Shown here piece after piece: positions 11,382-20,850 of a stretch of DNA of 64,000 nucleotides (position 1 is the first letter of the stretch; every line of letters begins with the position of its first letter). Location of the stretch: NCBI GenBank assembly GCA_030035585.1, contig CM057469.1:35804501-35868500 (forward strand), in the 5' to 3' direction. This DNA is from Dugong dugon. Lineage: Eukaryota; Chordata; Mammalia; Sirenia; Dugongidae. The notes beneath the pieces were generated by a model, which searched no databases, was not told the origin of the DNA, and worked only from the letters and a program-made list of their open reading frames with translations. A program made the position numbers and the translations under genes.

Positions 11382-11510
11382 CTGCCAAAATACATTCTTA
11401 AGTATATAAAAGTCCACATCCAAAGCAGCCACAAATATAATTATAGGCAAAAAATAACAATAAAGTGAAAAACTTGGTGTTTTTAGAAGAGGGTAGATGA
11501 TTCTGTGAAT
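11382..11510 (-). CDS. SLC9C2: SLC9C2 coding exon 3
   Basis: A 129-base exon, exactly 43 codons in phase 0 at both ends, encoding part of the Na+/H+ exchanger membrane domain. The peptide includes SFSLYCYFLPIIIFVAALDV, followed by DFYILKNVFWQ. The FLPxxIFxxAxxxxFxxLkxxFWQ pattern is the conserved transmembrane segment of the SLC9 family, and the FWQ ending is typical of the SLC9C (sperm NHE) branch. The donor is CAG|GTAAGT, an exact consensus, and the acceptor lies after a T-rich tract ending ttactttag. It joins in phase to the exon at 13758-13858. Gene identity is taken from family features plus the position next to ANKRD45; the exchanger's role in sperm is family knowledge. SLC9C1 is the main alternative, disfavoured by gene order. 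Confidence 0.82.
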
Positions 11511-11563
11511 CTAAAGTAACAAACACAAACAAAAAAGTTAGTCTGCTGCCATTTTTAAGTATT

Positions 11564-11579
11564 AGAAATTAGGATGATG
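11564..11579 (+). repeat. target-site duplication, left copy
   Basis: The 16-base word agaaattaggatgatg recurs exactly at 12386-12401 and brackets the truncated L1 insertion. Confidence 0.9.
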
Positions 11580-12385
11580 CGATACTGGGGAAGCCAGCAC
11601 AACTTGTACAAGGAAAGGTCATGGAAGCTCAACAGACACATCCAAACTCCCTGAGTGACTAAATTGCTGGGCTGAAGGCTGTGGGGACCATGGTCTCGGG
11701 GAACATCTTGCTTAATTGGCATAACGTAGTTTATAAAGAGAATGTTCTACATTGTACCTAGGTGATTAGCGTCTGGGGTCTTAAAAGCCTGTGAGCAGCC
11801 ATCTAAGATACTCCACTGGTCTCGCCCCTTCGGAAGCAAGGGAGAATGAAGAAAACAAGATACAAGGGAAAGATTAGTCCAAAGGACTAAGGGACCAGAA
11901 CTACCACAGCCTCCACCAGACTGAGTCCAATACAACTAGTTGCTGCCCAGCTACCACCACTGACTGTTCTGACCGGGATCACAACAGAGGATCCTGGACA
12001 GATTGGGAGAAAAATGTAGAACAAAATTCTTACTCACAAAAAAAAGACCAGACTTACCGGCCTGACAGAGACTAGAGAAACCCCCAGAGTATGGCTCCTG
12101 TACACCCTTTTAGCTCAGTAATGAAGTCACTCCTGAGGCTCACCATTCAGCCAAAGATTAGACAGCCCCATAAAACAAAACGAGACTAATAGGGCACAAC
12201 AGTCCAGGGATAACGACTAGAAGGCAGGAGGACACAGGAAGGCTGGTAATAGGGAACCCAAGGTTAAGAAGGGACAGCGTTGACATTTCATGGGGTAGTT
12301 AACCATTGTCATAAAACAATATGTGTACTAACTGTTTAATGAGAAACTATTTGTTCTGTAAACATTCAACTAAAGTACAATTAGA
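11580..12385 (+). mobile_element. 5'-truncated L1, 3' UTR only, with target-site duplications
   Basis: Sense L1 3' UTR. It shares its whole length with the complement of 14050-15290, for example the 'taaaagcctgtgagcagcca' block and the terminal 'caattag'. It ends without a long A tail. Exact 16-base duplications on both sides prove a single retroposition event. It sits in SLC9C2 intron 2, antisense to the gene. Confidence 0.93.
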
Positions 12386-12401
12386 AGAAATTAGGATGAT
12401 G
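12386..12401 (+). repeat. target-site duplication, right copy
   Basis: Exact match to 11564-11579. Confidence 0.9.
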
Positions 12402-12949
12402 TTATTTAAATCAATTAAACATGTTACAATATTCCAATCTGCAACTAACGAGACTTTCTACAAGGCCATTCCTGATAATCCTATGGTAGATTTCTTGGTC
12501 TAACCTTCTAGACAGGCTGTAAGTGTGGCCCTCTATTTACCAGAGAATTGTGTGGCTTTGGGCTGCACAAACATCGCTTGTGGTAAATAATCAGTGTTTT
12601 CCAAAGTGGTTTCCTATCATTGGTGATCTCCAAGATGATTTTAGAGGTTCACAGATAAGTTTTTTTTTTTTTTTAATTAGACTGTTAGGTATTTATTTTA
12701 ATGTGCATTGTAGGGAAGCTGGGAGTACCTTGCACAGATACTTGTACTTTCACAGACATTACTGCTTAGGATTTAAAAATCTCTAAGCAAGTCATGTAGA
12801 GAAAAATAATACATAGAGAATAGTACAGATTATGTATATAGGACACAAATCATAAAGGTTGCACACAGATGAATAGAAAGCACTTACAACAATGACTGAA
12901 GCTCTGTAAACAGTCCCTTCTAAAAAGTTTATTTTGGTCCAATCGATAG
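12402..12949. other. unassigned intronic DNA
   Basis: SLC9C2 intron 2. A T-run lies at 12660-12675. The part around 12585-12615 looks like an old dispersed repeat. No exon was supported. Confidence 0.4.
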
Positions 12950-13078
12950 TTTAATCTTCATTACTTAACCTCCCTGTGCCTCTATTTCCTCATCTGCAAA
13001 ATGGGAATAATGTACCTATTCCGTTGGGTGGTTGTGAGGATGAATGAACTAACTCAAAAGTTAATAATAAGTTAATAA
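12950..13078 (+). mobile_element. MIR
   Basis: MIR core in sense: 'cctctatttcctcatctgca' and 'ggttgtgaggatgaatgaac'. Confidence 0.75.
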
Positions 13079-13757
13079 ATATGAAGTACTTAAAAGGGAG
13101 CACATTAAAAAACATTCCAAAAAGTGTTAGCTAGTATAAGTAGTAGCACTTCAGAAAAACAAAAGGCTTTTATAATCTTAAATAAGTACAAGGATTATCT
13201 CCATTTTAAAAAAATAAAGGAATGAGTAGAGGTAAATTGTTATTGATCACATTGCTATGCATTTGAAATGAAGAGTTAAAGTAAATTAATACAAATTTTC
13301 TTGTATTTATATATTATGTGATGCATGTTTACATTTAATCTGGCAGTAAGAAAGGGCTAACCATGCCTCATCATAAAAATAGCCACTGTTTTTTATAACT
13401 AGAGTCTCCACAGGTATTAAAGAAAACAGGTGGGAAGAAGCCAGTATATGTATGTGTGGCGGAGGGTGGAGGGAGGTAGAGAAACAAGAGCAAGGACTCA
13501 AAGGCAGATGGAGAAGAACCCAAGAATGAAATCAAATTTTCCTCACTTCCAAATTTAGTGCTTTATCTTAAGCTTCCCTCAATTATATGTCTCCTTCATC
13601 AGGTGGTTTCCCATCTTTTTAAATTTTTAATACCAGTTGAAATTTTTTGAGTAAATGTTCACATAAAAAATAATCCATACATTCAGGGATGGGGGTAGGA
13701 ATGGACCTTGTTTTGAGTCTTTGTCCTTTATTCTCTAGTGTATTGTACATACAGTAC
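13079..13757. other. unassigned intronic DNA
   Basis: SLC9C2 intron 2 sequence with no recognised repeat or exon. A short G-rich, purine-rich patch lies at 13450-13490. Confidence 0.4.
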
Positions 13758-13858
13758 CTCAACAAATCTGTGGGCCAGTTGTCCTAGTACAAATCCTGAT
13801 AGAGAAAGAATTGACAAGACAATGACTTCAGAATTCTTTGCACACGCTCTCAAAAATC
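13758..13858 (-). CDS. SLC9C2: SLC9C2 coding exon 2
   Basis: A 101-base exon: two bases completing a Gly codon split across the preceding junction, then 33 codons ending in phase 0. The peptide begins FLRACAKNSEVIVLSILSLS and continues GFVLGQLAHRFVE, a hydrophobic helix followed by a polar turn, as expected near the N-terminus of an Na+/H+ exchanger. Only this reading frame lacks stops. The acceptor follows tatttctttag and the donor is GAG|GTACTG. Both edges match the phases of the flanking exons at 24907-25030 and 11382-11510. The intron on the upstream side is 11 kb and carries the full-length L1. Confidence 0.82.
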
Positions 13859-14012
13859 CTAAAGAAATACATGTATGTGTTATTCAGACATAACTTACAG
13901 TTTAAAACATATTATTATTTCCTTTCTCTAGTTATTTAATGTAAAACTTCCTCTGAGTGTCATATTGTTATGGATGAATAATTGACAGCTGTTACAAATA
14001 CCATCTCTTAAC
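13859..14012. other. SLC9C2 intron 1, left flank of L1
   Basis: Short unique stretch between exon 2 and the L1 insertion. Nothing recognised. Confidence 0.5.
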
Positions 14013-14024
14013 TATAAGACTGTC

Positions 14025-14028
<4 letters not shown>
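14013..14028 (+). repeat. L1 target-site duplication, left copy
   Basis: tataagactgtctttt, repeated exactly at 22548-22563 on the other side of the L1. Confidence 0.93.
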
Positions 14029-14056
<28 letters not shown>

Positions 14057-14495
14057 TTTTATTGTACTTCAGGTGAAAGCTTACAGAGCAAATAGTTTCT
14101 CATGAAATAGTAGTACACATGTTGTTTTTTGACATTGGTTAACAACCCCACAACGTATTAAGCCTCTAAATTCTCAACCTTTTTTTTTGATGAAAATTAC
14201 AGATGGCCAAAGATACACCGTTTCAAAAATTTCTACATTCACAGTTCAGTGACATTGACTACGCTCTTCCAACTGTGCTGTTATTCTCACTTAAGATGAA
14301 GGCTTACAGAAAAAATAGTTATTCATTTAACAGTTACTACACATGTTGCCCTATGACAATGGTTAACAATCTCACAGCACATCAAGAATATCCTTAATCC
14401 ACCTTGTGTTCCCTATCACCAGGGGGCTTCCTTGTCCCCTTCTGTCTTCTGGACCTTGTCAGTGGACTATTGTACCTCTTAAGTCTCATTTGCTT

Positions 14496-14526
<31 letters not shown>

Positions 14527-15546
14527 TTTTATTTAAACACCATTTCAAAACTTTTTACTTACACATTTAAGTGATATTGACTATGCTCTTCCAATTGTGC
14601 TGCCATTCTCGCCCAAGATGAAGGCTTACAGGACAAAACAGCCTCCCATTTAATAGTTACTACAAACGTTGCCCTATAGCAGTGGTCAACAATCTCACAA
14701 TACATCGACAGTGTCCTTATTCAATTTGTGTTCCTTATCATCAGTTTCCTACTCTCCCTCTGCCTTCTGGCCCTTGTCACCGGACTCCTGTACATCGTTA
14801 GTCCCATTTAGTTTTACTGGGGTGTCCATTCCCAGGCTTAACATCGAACCTTGAAGGTAACTTCCCCTCTGAGCTGAAAGGGTGTCTGGGGGCCACACTC
14901 TTGAGGTTTCTCTAGTATTCTTTAGGCCAGTAAATCTGGTCTTCTTTTTTTTTTTTTTTTTTTGGGAGTTAAAATTATACTCTACATCCTACTCCAGCTC
15001 TGCCCAGAACCCTCTGTTGTGATCCTGGTCAGAGGAGTCATTGGTGGTAGCCGGGCACCATCCAGCTGTACTGGGCTCAGTCCCGTGGAGGCCTTGGTAG
15101 CTGTGGACCATTAGTCCTTCGGACTAATCTTTTCCTTGTATCCTGTTCTCTTCGTTCTCCCTTGTTCCCGAAGGGATGAGATCAGTGGAGTATCTTAGAT
15201 GGCCGCTCATAGGCTTTTAAGACCCCAGACACTACTCACCAAGGTAGAATGTAGAGCATTATCTTTATAAGTAGTGTCATGCCAATTGAGCTAGATGTTC
15301 CCCGAGATCATGGTCCCCAGAGCCCTCCGTCCAACAACTCAGTCCCTCGGGGGGTTTGGATGTGTCTATAGGGCCTCCATGACCTTTCCTTGTGCAGGTT
15401 GTGTTAGTTTCCCCTGTACTATGTACTATCTCATCTCTCACCCAAGTTACCACTTACCTATTACCTATTTAGTATTCCCCCCCCCCCCCATCCCTGGTAA
15501 CCAACAAGGATTGTTACATTTTGCATGTGAATTTTTTCATGGGTTT
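14029..15546 (-). other. L1 3' UTR with three tandem-like units
   Basis: The 3' UTR contains three related units that each include the complement of a 'gaaggcttacag' phrase (about 14073, 14298 and 14622 on the plus strand), with spacings of 225 and 324 bases. The outer unit in the direction of ORF2 is continuous with sequence found once in the older copies at 27000-27750 and 29500-30590. A (ATTT)n microsatellite at 14494-14530 and a T-run at 14945-14963 interrupt it. A C-run lies at 15478-15489. Confidence 0.75.
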
Positions 15547-18500
15547 TTACAATAGAGGTCTCATACAATATTTGTCCTTTTGTGATTGACTTATTTCACT
15601 CAGCATGATGTCCTCCAGTTTCATCCATGTTATGAGATGGTTCACCGATTCATTGTTCTTTCTCGTTGCATAGTACTCCATTGTGTGTATGTACCATAGT
15701 TTGTGTATCCATTCGTCTGTTGATGGACATCGAGGTTGTTTCCATCGTTTTGCTATTGTGAATAATGCTGCCATGAACATAGGTGTGCATATGTCTATTC
15801 GAGTGATGACTCTTATTTCTCTAGGATATATTCCTAGGAGTGGGATTGCTGGATCGAATGGTACGTCTATTTCTAGCTTTCTGAGGAAACGCCATATCAT
15901 TTTCCAAAATGGCTGTATCATTTTGCATTCCCACCAGCAGTGTATAAGAGTTCCCGTCTCCCCGCAGCCCCTCCAACATTTGTTATTTCCAGTGTTTTTG
16001 ATTCGTGCCAGTAATGCCGGGGTGAGATGGTATCTCACTGTGGTTTTAATTTGCATTTCTCTAATGGCTAGTGATCGCGAGCATTTCCTCATGTGTCTGT
16101 TGGCCATTTGAATGTCTTCCTTGGTGAAGTGTCTGTTCATTTCCTTTGCCCATTTTTTGATAGGATTGGTTGTCTTTTTGTTGTAGAGGTGTTGGATTTT
16201 CTTGTAGATTATGGAGATTAGACCTTTGTCTGACTTGTACTGTCCAAAAATTTTTTCCCAGTCTGTAGGTTCTCTTTTAACTCTTTTGGTGAAATCTTTT
16301 GAAGAGCATAGATGTTTGATTTTTAGAAGATCCCAATTATCTAGTTTATCTGTTGGGTTTTTTGTGTTGATGTTTATGGTTTGTATCCTGTTAATGCCAT
16401 GTATTAAGGTCTGAAGTGTTGGTCCTATTTTTTCTTCTATGAATTTTATAGTTTGAGGCTTTATATTCAGGTCTTTGATCCATTTTGAAGTAGTTTTTGT
16501 ATATGGTGTGAGGTATGGGTCCTGTTTCATTTTTCTACAAATGGATATCCAGTTTTGCCAGCACCATTTGTTAAAAAGACTGTCTTTTCCCCATTTGATG
16601 TATTTTGGGCCCTTGTCAAAAATCAGGTGACCATAGGTGGATGGATTTATATCTGAGTTCTCAATTCTGTTCCATTGGTCAATGTCTCTGTTGTTGTACC
16701 AGTACCAGGCTGTTTTGAGTACTGTAGCTGTATAGTAGGTTCTCAAGTCAGGTAGTGTGAGTCCTCCAACTTTATTCTTCTTCTTCAGTAGTGCTTTACT
16801 TATTCGAGGTTTCTTCCCTTTCCATATAAAGTTAATAATTAGTTTTTCCATCTCTTTGAAGAATGTTGTTGGTATTTGTATCGGAATTGCATTGTATTTG
16901 TAAATTGCTTTAGGTAGAATTGCCATTTTCACAATGCTGAGTCTGCCTATCCATGAGCATGGTATGTTTTTCCATTTATGTAGATCCCTTTGGGTTTCAT
17001 GCAGCAGTGTTTTGTAGTTTTCTTTGTATAGGTCTTTTATATTCCTGGTCAGATTTATTCCCAAGTATTTTATCTTTTTAGGGGCTATTGAAAATGGTAT
17101 TGATTTCCTGATCTCCTTTTCATCGTTCTCTTTACTGGTGTATAGGAATCCAACTGATTTTTGAATGTTTATCTTGTATCCTGCTACTCTGCTGAATCTT
17201 TCTATTAGTTCCAGTAAATTTCTCGTGGAGTCTTTAGGGTTTTCTATGTATAGTATCATATCATCTGCAAACAGGGAGAGTTTAACTTCTTCATTACCAA
17301 TTTGGATGCCCTTTATTTCTTTCTCTTGCCTTACTGCTCTAGCGAGAACTTCCAGCACAATGTTAAATAGGAGTGGTGATAAAGGGCATCCTTGTCTTGT
17401 TCCTGTTTTCAGGGGGAATGTTTTCAGCCTTTCTCCATTAAGAATGATGTTGGCTGTTGGTTTTGCATAGATGCCCTTTATGATGTTGAGAAATTTCCCT
17501 TCTATACCTATTTTATTGAGAGCTTTTATCAGGAATGGGTGTTGGACTTTGTCAAATGCCTTTTCTGCATCAATTGAGATAATCATGTGATTTTTTTCTT
17601 TCCTTTTATTTATGTGGTGGATTACGTTGATGGATTTTCTAATGTTAAACCATCCTTGCATACCTGGTATGAATCCTACTTGGTCGTGGTGTATTATTTT
17701 TTTGATATGATACTGAATTCTATTGGCTAAAATTTTGTTCAGAATTTTTGCATCTATATTCATGAGAGATATTGGTCTGTAATTTTCTTTTTTTGTGATG
17801 TCTTTGCCTGGTTTTGGTATCAGCGTTATGCTGGCTTCATAGAATGAATTTGGAAGTGTTGCTTCCTCTTCTATGCTCTGAAATAACTTGAGTAGAACTG
17901 GTACGAGCTCTTCTGTAAATGTTTTGTAGAATTCTCCAGTGAAGCCATCTGGGCCAGGGCTTTTTTTGGTTGGGAGTTTTTTTATTACCTTTTCAATCTC
18001 TTCTCTTGTTATGGGTCTGTTCAGATTTTCAATATCACTTTGTTGTAGTTTGGGTAGGCCGTATGTTTCTAGAAATTTATCCATTTCCTCTAGGTTTTCA
18101 AATTTGTTGGAATATAGTTTTTCATAATATTCTGTTATAATCCTTTTTATTTCAGTTGGGTCTGTTGTAATGTCCCCCATTTCATTTCTTATTTGGGTTA
18201 TTTGTGCCCTCTGCTGTTTTTCTTTTGTCAGTCTGGCCAGTGGTTTGTCGATTTTGTTGATTCTTTCAAAGAACCAACTTTTGGTTTTGTTGATTCTTTC
18301 TATTGTTTTTCTGTTCTCTATTTCATTGATTTCTGCTCTGATCTTTACTATTTCCTTTCTTCCGGTGGTTGTAGGCTTTTTTTGTTGTTCTCTTTCTATT
18401 TGTTTGAGTTCTGTAGTTAATGTTTTGATTTTGTCCCTTTCTTCTTTTTTGATATGTGCATCTATTGCTATAAATTGTCCTCTGAGGACTGCCTTTGCTG

Positions 18501-19368
18501 TGTCCCAAAGGTTTTGGTATGATGTGTTTTCATTTTCATTTGATTCTAGGAATTTTTTAATTCCATCTCTGATTTCTTCTATTACCCATTGATGTGTAAG
18601 CAGATTATTATTCAGTTTCCATGTGTTTGATTTTTATTCCTTGCTCTTTCTAGTGTTAATTTCTACCTTGATGGCATTGTGGTCAGAGAAGATACTGTGA
18701 ATTATCTCAGCATTTTGGATCTTGTTGAGGATTGCTCTGTGGCCTAAGATGTGGTCTATTCTGGAGAACGTTCCATGTGCATTGGAAAAGAATGTGTACT
18801 TTGCAGCGGTTGGATGGAGTGTTCTATATATGTCTATGAGGTCCAGTTGGCTGATTGTGTCCTTTAGGTCTTCTGTATCTTTGCTAAGTTTCTTTTTAGT
18901 TGTTCTGTCCTTTACTGAGAGTGGTGTGTTGAAGTCTCCTACTATTATTGTGGAACTGTCAATTTCTCTTTTCAGTGCTGTTAGAGTTTTTTTTATGTAT
19001 TTTGGAGCCCTGTCATTGGGTGCATAGATATTTATTATGGTTATGTCTTCATGATGGATCATCCCCTTAATCATTATATAGTGTCCTTCTTTGTCTTTTA
19101 TGGTAGATTTTGTTTTAAAGTCTATTTTATCTGAGATTAGAATTGCCACTCCTGCTCTTTTTTGATAGTTGTTAGCTTGATATATTTTTTTCCAACCTTT
19201 GATTTTTAATAAATTCACATCTTTGTTTCTAAGATGTGTCTCTTGTAGACAGCAAATAGATGGATCCTGTTTTCTTATCCATTCTGCCACTCTCCGTCGC
19301 TTTATGGGTGCATTGAGTCCATTTACGTTCAGTGTAATTATTGATAGATGTGAGTTTGTTGCTGTCAT
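15547..19368 (-). pseudogene. L1 ORF2 (endonuclease-reverse transcriptase) with one in-frame stop
   Basis: ORF2 encodes the nicking endonuclease and reverse transcriptase that copy L1 RNA into the genome. Starting at the Met of MTATNSHLSIITLNVNG it spans 1,273 sense codons to the stop at 15547-15549, matching the usual L1 ORF2 length. The endonuclease carries the expected motifs: LNVNG, QETH, IYAPN, GDFN, SRIDHILG and SDHN. The RT domain has [24 protein letters not shown] and the catalytic FADDMILY. The C-terminal cysteine knuckle reads CWRGC...HCWWEC. The frame is the same on both sides of a single TAA at 18634-18636, shortly after the endonuclease domain. I see no other break, so the protein is cut to the endonuclease unless the stop is read through. 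Confidence 0.93.
18634..18636 (-). other. premature TAA in L1 ORF2
   Basis: The codon series AGC AAG GAA TAA AAA TCA occurs where L1 ORF2 normally runs on into WKLNN. The upstream and downstream frames are in register (19557 minus 18180 is divisible by 3). Confidence 0.9.
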
Positions 19369-19800
19369 TTTGTAGTGCTTTTTTTTTGTGATGCTGAAGT
19401 TTTCTTTGTTCTTCTTACTCTCTTGTGCTGAGTTCCTTTTGTTTGTGGATTTTGTGTTCATTTCTTTTGTTTTTGTAGGTTTTGTTTTTGTTGAGACTTT
19501 ATGTTTTTCGTCTTTATTTTTATGAGTTGGTTTGTTAACTTTTTTTGTGGTTACCATGAATTTTACCCTTATCTTTATAATTTTGAAGCAGTCTACCGTT
19601 ACTTGGTATCGCCTTGCCTTCTTCTCCTTTAGAAGGTTCTATACCTATGCCGTTTGTTCCCTCTTTCATTGTTTTGATGTTGTTGTCATCCTTTGATTGA
19701 TTTCTCTGATTCCCTGTTGTATATCTTTTGTTTTTGGAAAGTCGTCTGTAGTTCAGTTCCTAGAATGGTATCTGGTTCATGTTAACCTGCATCCTAGGTC

Positions 19801-20850
19801 CTAGGTCCTGCCTGAGGGCTTAAGCTGTTTGTCCTCAGATCGAAGAACTCCCTTTAATAATTCTTGTAAGTTTGGTTTGACTTTTGCATATTCCTTTAGT
19901 TTCTGTTTATCTGGAAATGACCTAATTTCACCATCAAATCTGAATGAGAGTTTTGCAGGATATATTATTCTTGGCTGACAATTTTTTTCTTTCAAGATTT
20001 TATATATGTCATCCCATTGCCTTCTTGCCTGCATGGTTTCTGCTGAATAATCTGAGCTTAGTCTTATTGTTTCTCCTCTGTATGTGACTTCTTGTTTTTC
20101 CCGAGCTGCTCTCAGGATTCTTTGTTTGTCTTTAGTTTTAGCGAGTGTGAATATGATATGTCTTGGTGATTTTCTTTTGGGGTCTATTCTATATGGGGTT
20201 CGTTGAGCTTCTTGGATGACCAGCTTTTCATCTTTCATGATATTGGGAAAGTTTTCTGTCAGCAGTTCCTCAATGATCCTCTCTGTGTTTTCTGTTTTCT
20301 TCCCCTGTTCTGGTATGCCAATCACTCGTAAGTTTTTGCTTTTAATTGTGTCCCACATAACTCTCAGGGTCTCTTCATTTTTCTTTGTTCTTTTTTCTGA
20401 GTTTTCCTGAAACAGAGTTGTATCCAAGTGTTTGTCTTCAGTTCCATTGATCCTGTCTTCCATGGTTTCAAATCTACTTCTCAGCCCTTCTATGACACCG
20501 TCCATTTCTGAAATCTTGTTGTTTATCTTTTGGATTTCTAATTGTTGTTTTTGTATAATTTCGAGTTGTGAATTTATTTTGGCATTTTGTTCTTGCATCA
20601 TCTTCCTGAATTCTTCCAATTTTTTGTCTGTATTTTCCATAAATTTGTCTATTTTTTCCTCATGTTTGTCAGCTTTTTGCCTCAGTTCTTGGAAAATTCC
20701 GAGTATTAGTGATTTGAGTTCCGTATCAGGTACTTCTAGTGCATTTTCTTCCACAGGAGAGTTATCTGGTGTTTTAATTTGGACGCCTATTGGAGCCATC
20801 TTGTCTTGTTTTTGTAAATGTTTTGATATTGTTTGCTGTTTTCGGGGCAT
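19801..20850 (-). CDS. L1 ORF1 (RNA-binding chaperone), intact
   Basis: ORF1p coats L1 RNA as trimers in a cytoplasmic ribonucleoprotein. The frame is 349 codons, uninterrupted, a normal length for mammalian L1. Residues 1-45 are a basic, polar tail (MPRKQQTISK start). Residues 50-145 form a long heptad-rich coiled coil (KLEEFRKMMQEQNAKINSQL and following). The RRM begins near residue 170 (NLRVIGIPEQG), and the C-terminal domain ends with RIIYPAKLSF..DGEIRSF. It precedes ORF2 on the same transcript with a spacer of about 430 bases to the ORF2 Met, long for L1. Nothing looks broken. Confidence 0.95.
   Translation of the reverse strand: MPRKQQTISKHLQKQDKMAPIGVQIKTPDNSPVEENALEVPDTELKSLILGIFQELRQKADKHEEKIDKFMENTDKKLEEFRKMMQEQNAKINSQLEIIQKQQLEIQKINNKISEMDGVIEGLRSRFETMEDRINGTEDKHLDTTLFQENSEKRTKKNEETLRVMWDTIKSKNLRVIGIPEQGKKTENTERIIEELLTENFPNIMKDEKLVIQEAQRTPYRIDPKRKSPRHIIFTLAKTKDKQRILRAAREKQEVTYRGETIRLSSDYSAETMQARRQWDDIYKILKEKNCQPRIIYPAKLSFRFDGEIRSFPDKQKLKEYAKVKPNLQELLKGVLRSEDKQLKPSGRT

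Noticed and set aside
12523-12630. Possible exon between SLC9C2 exons 2 and 3
   Set aside because: Exons 2 and 3 already join in phase 0 and the protein alignment needs nothing in between; the sequence looks like an old dispersed repeat.
14494-14530. ATTT-rich repeat as a CRISPR-like or regulatory array
   Set aside because: It is a simple tetranucleotide microsatellite within the L1 3' UTR.
15683-16111. 142-codon plus-strand frame
   Set aside because: It is the mirror of L1 ORF2 on the other strand, with no coding character of its own.
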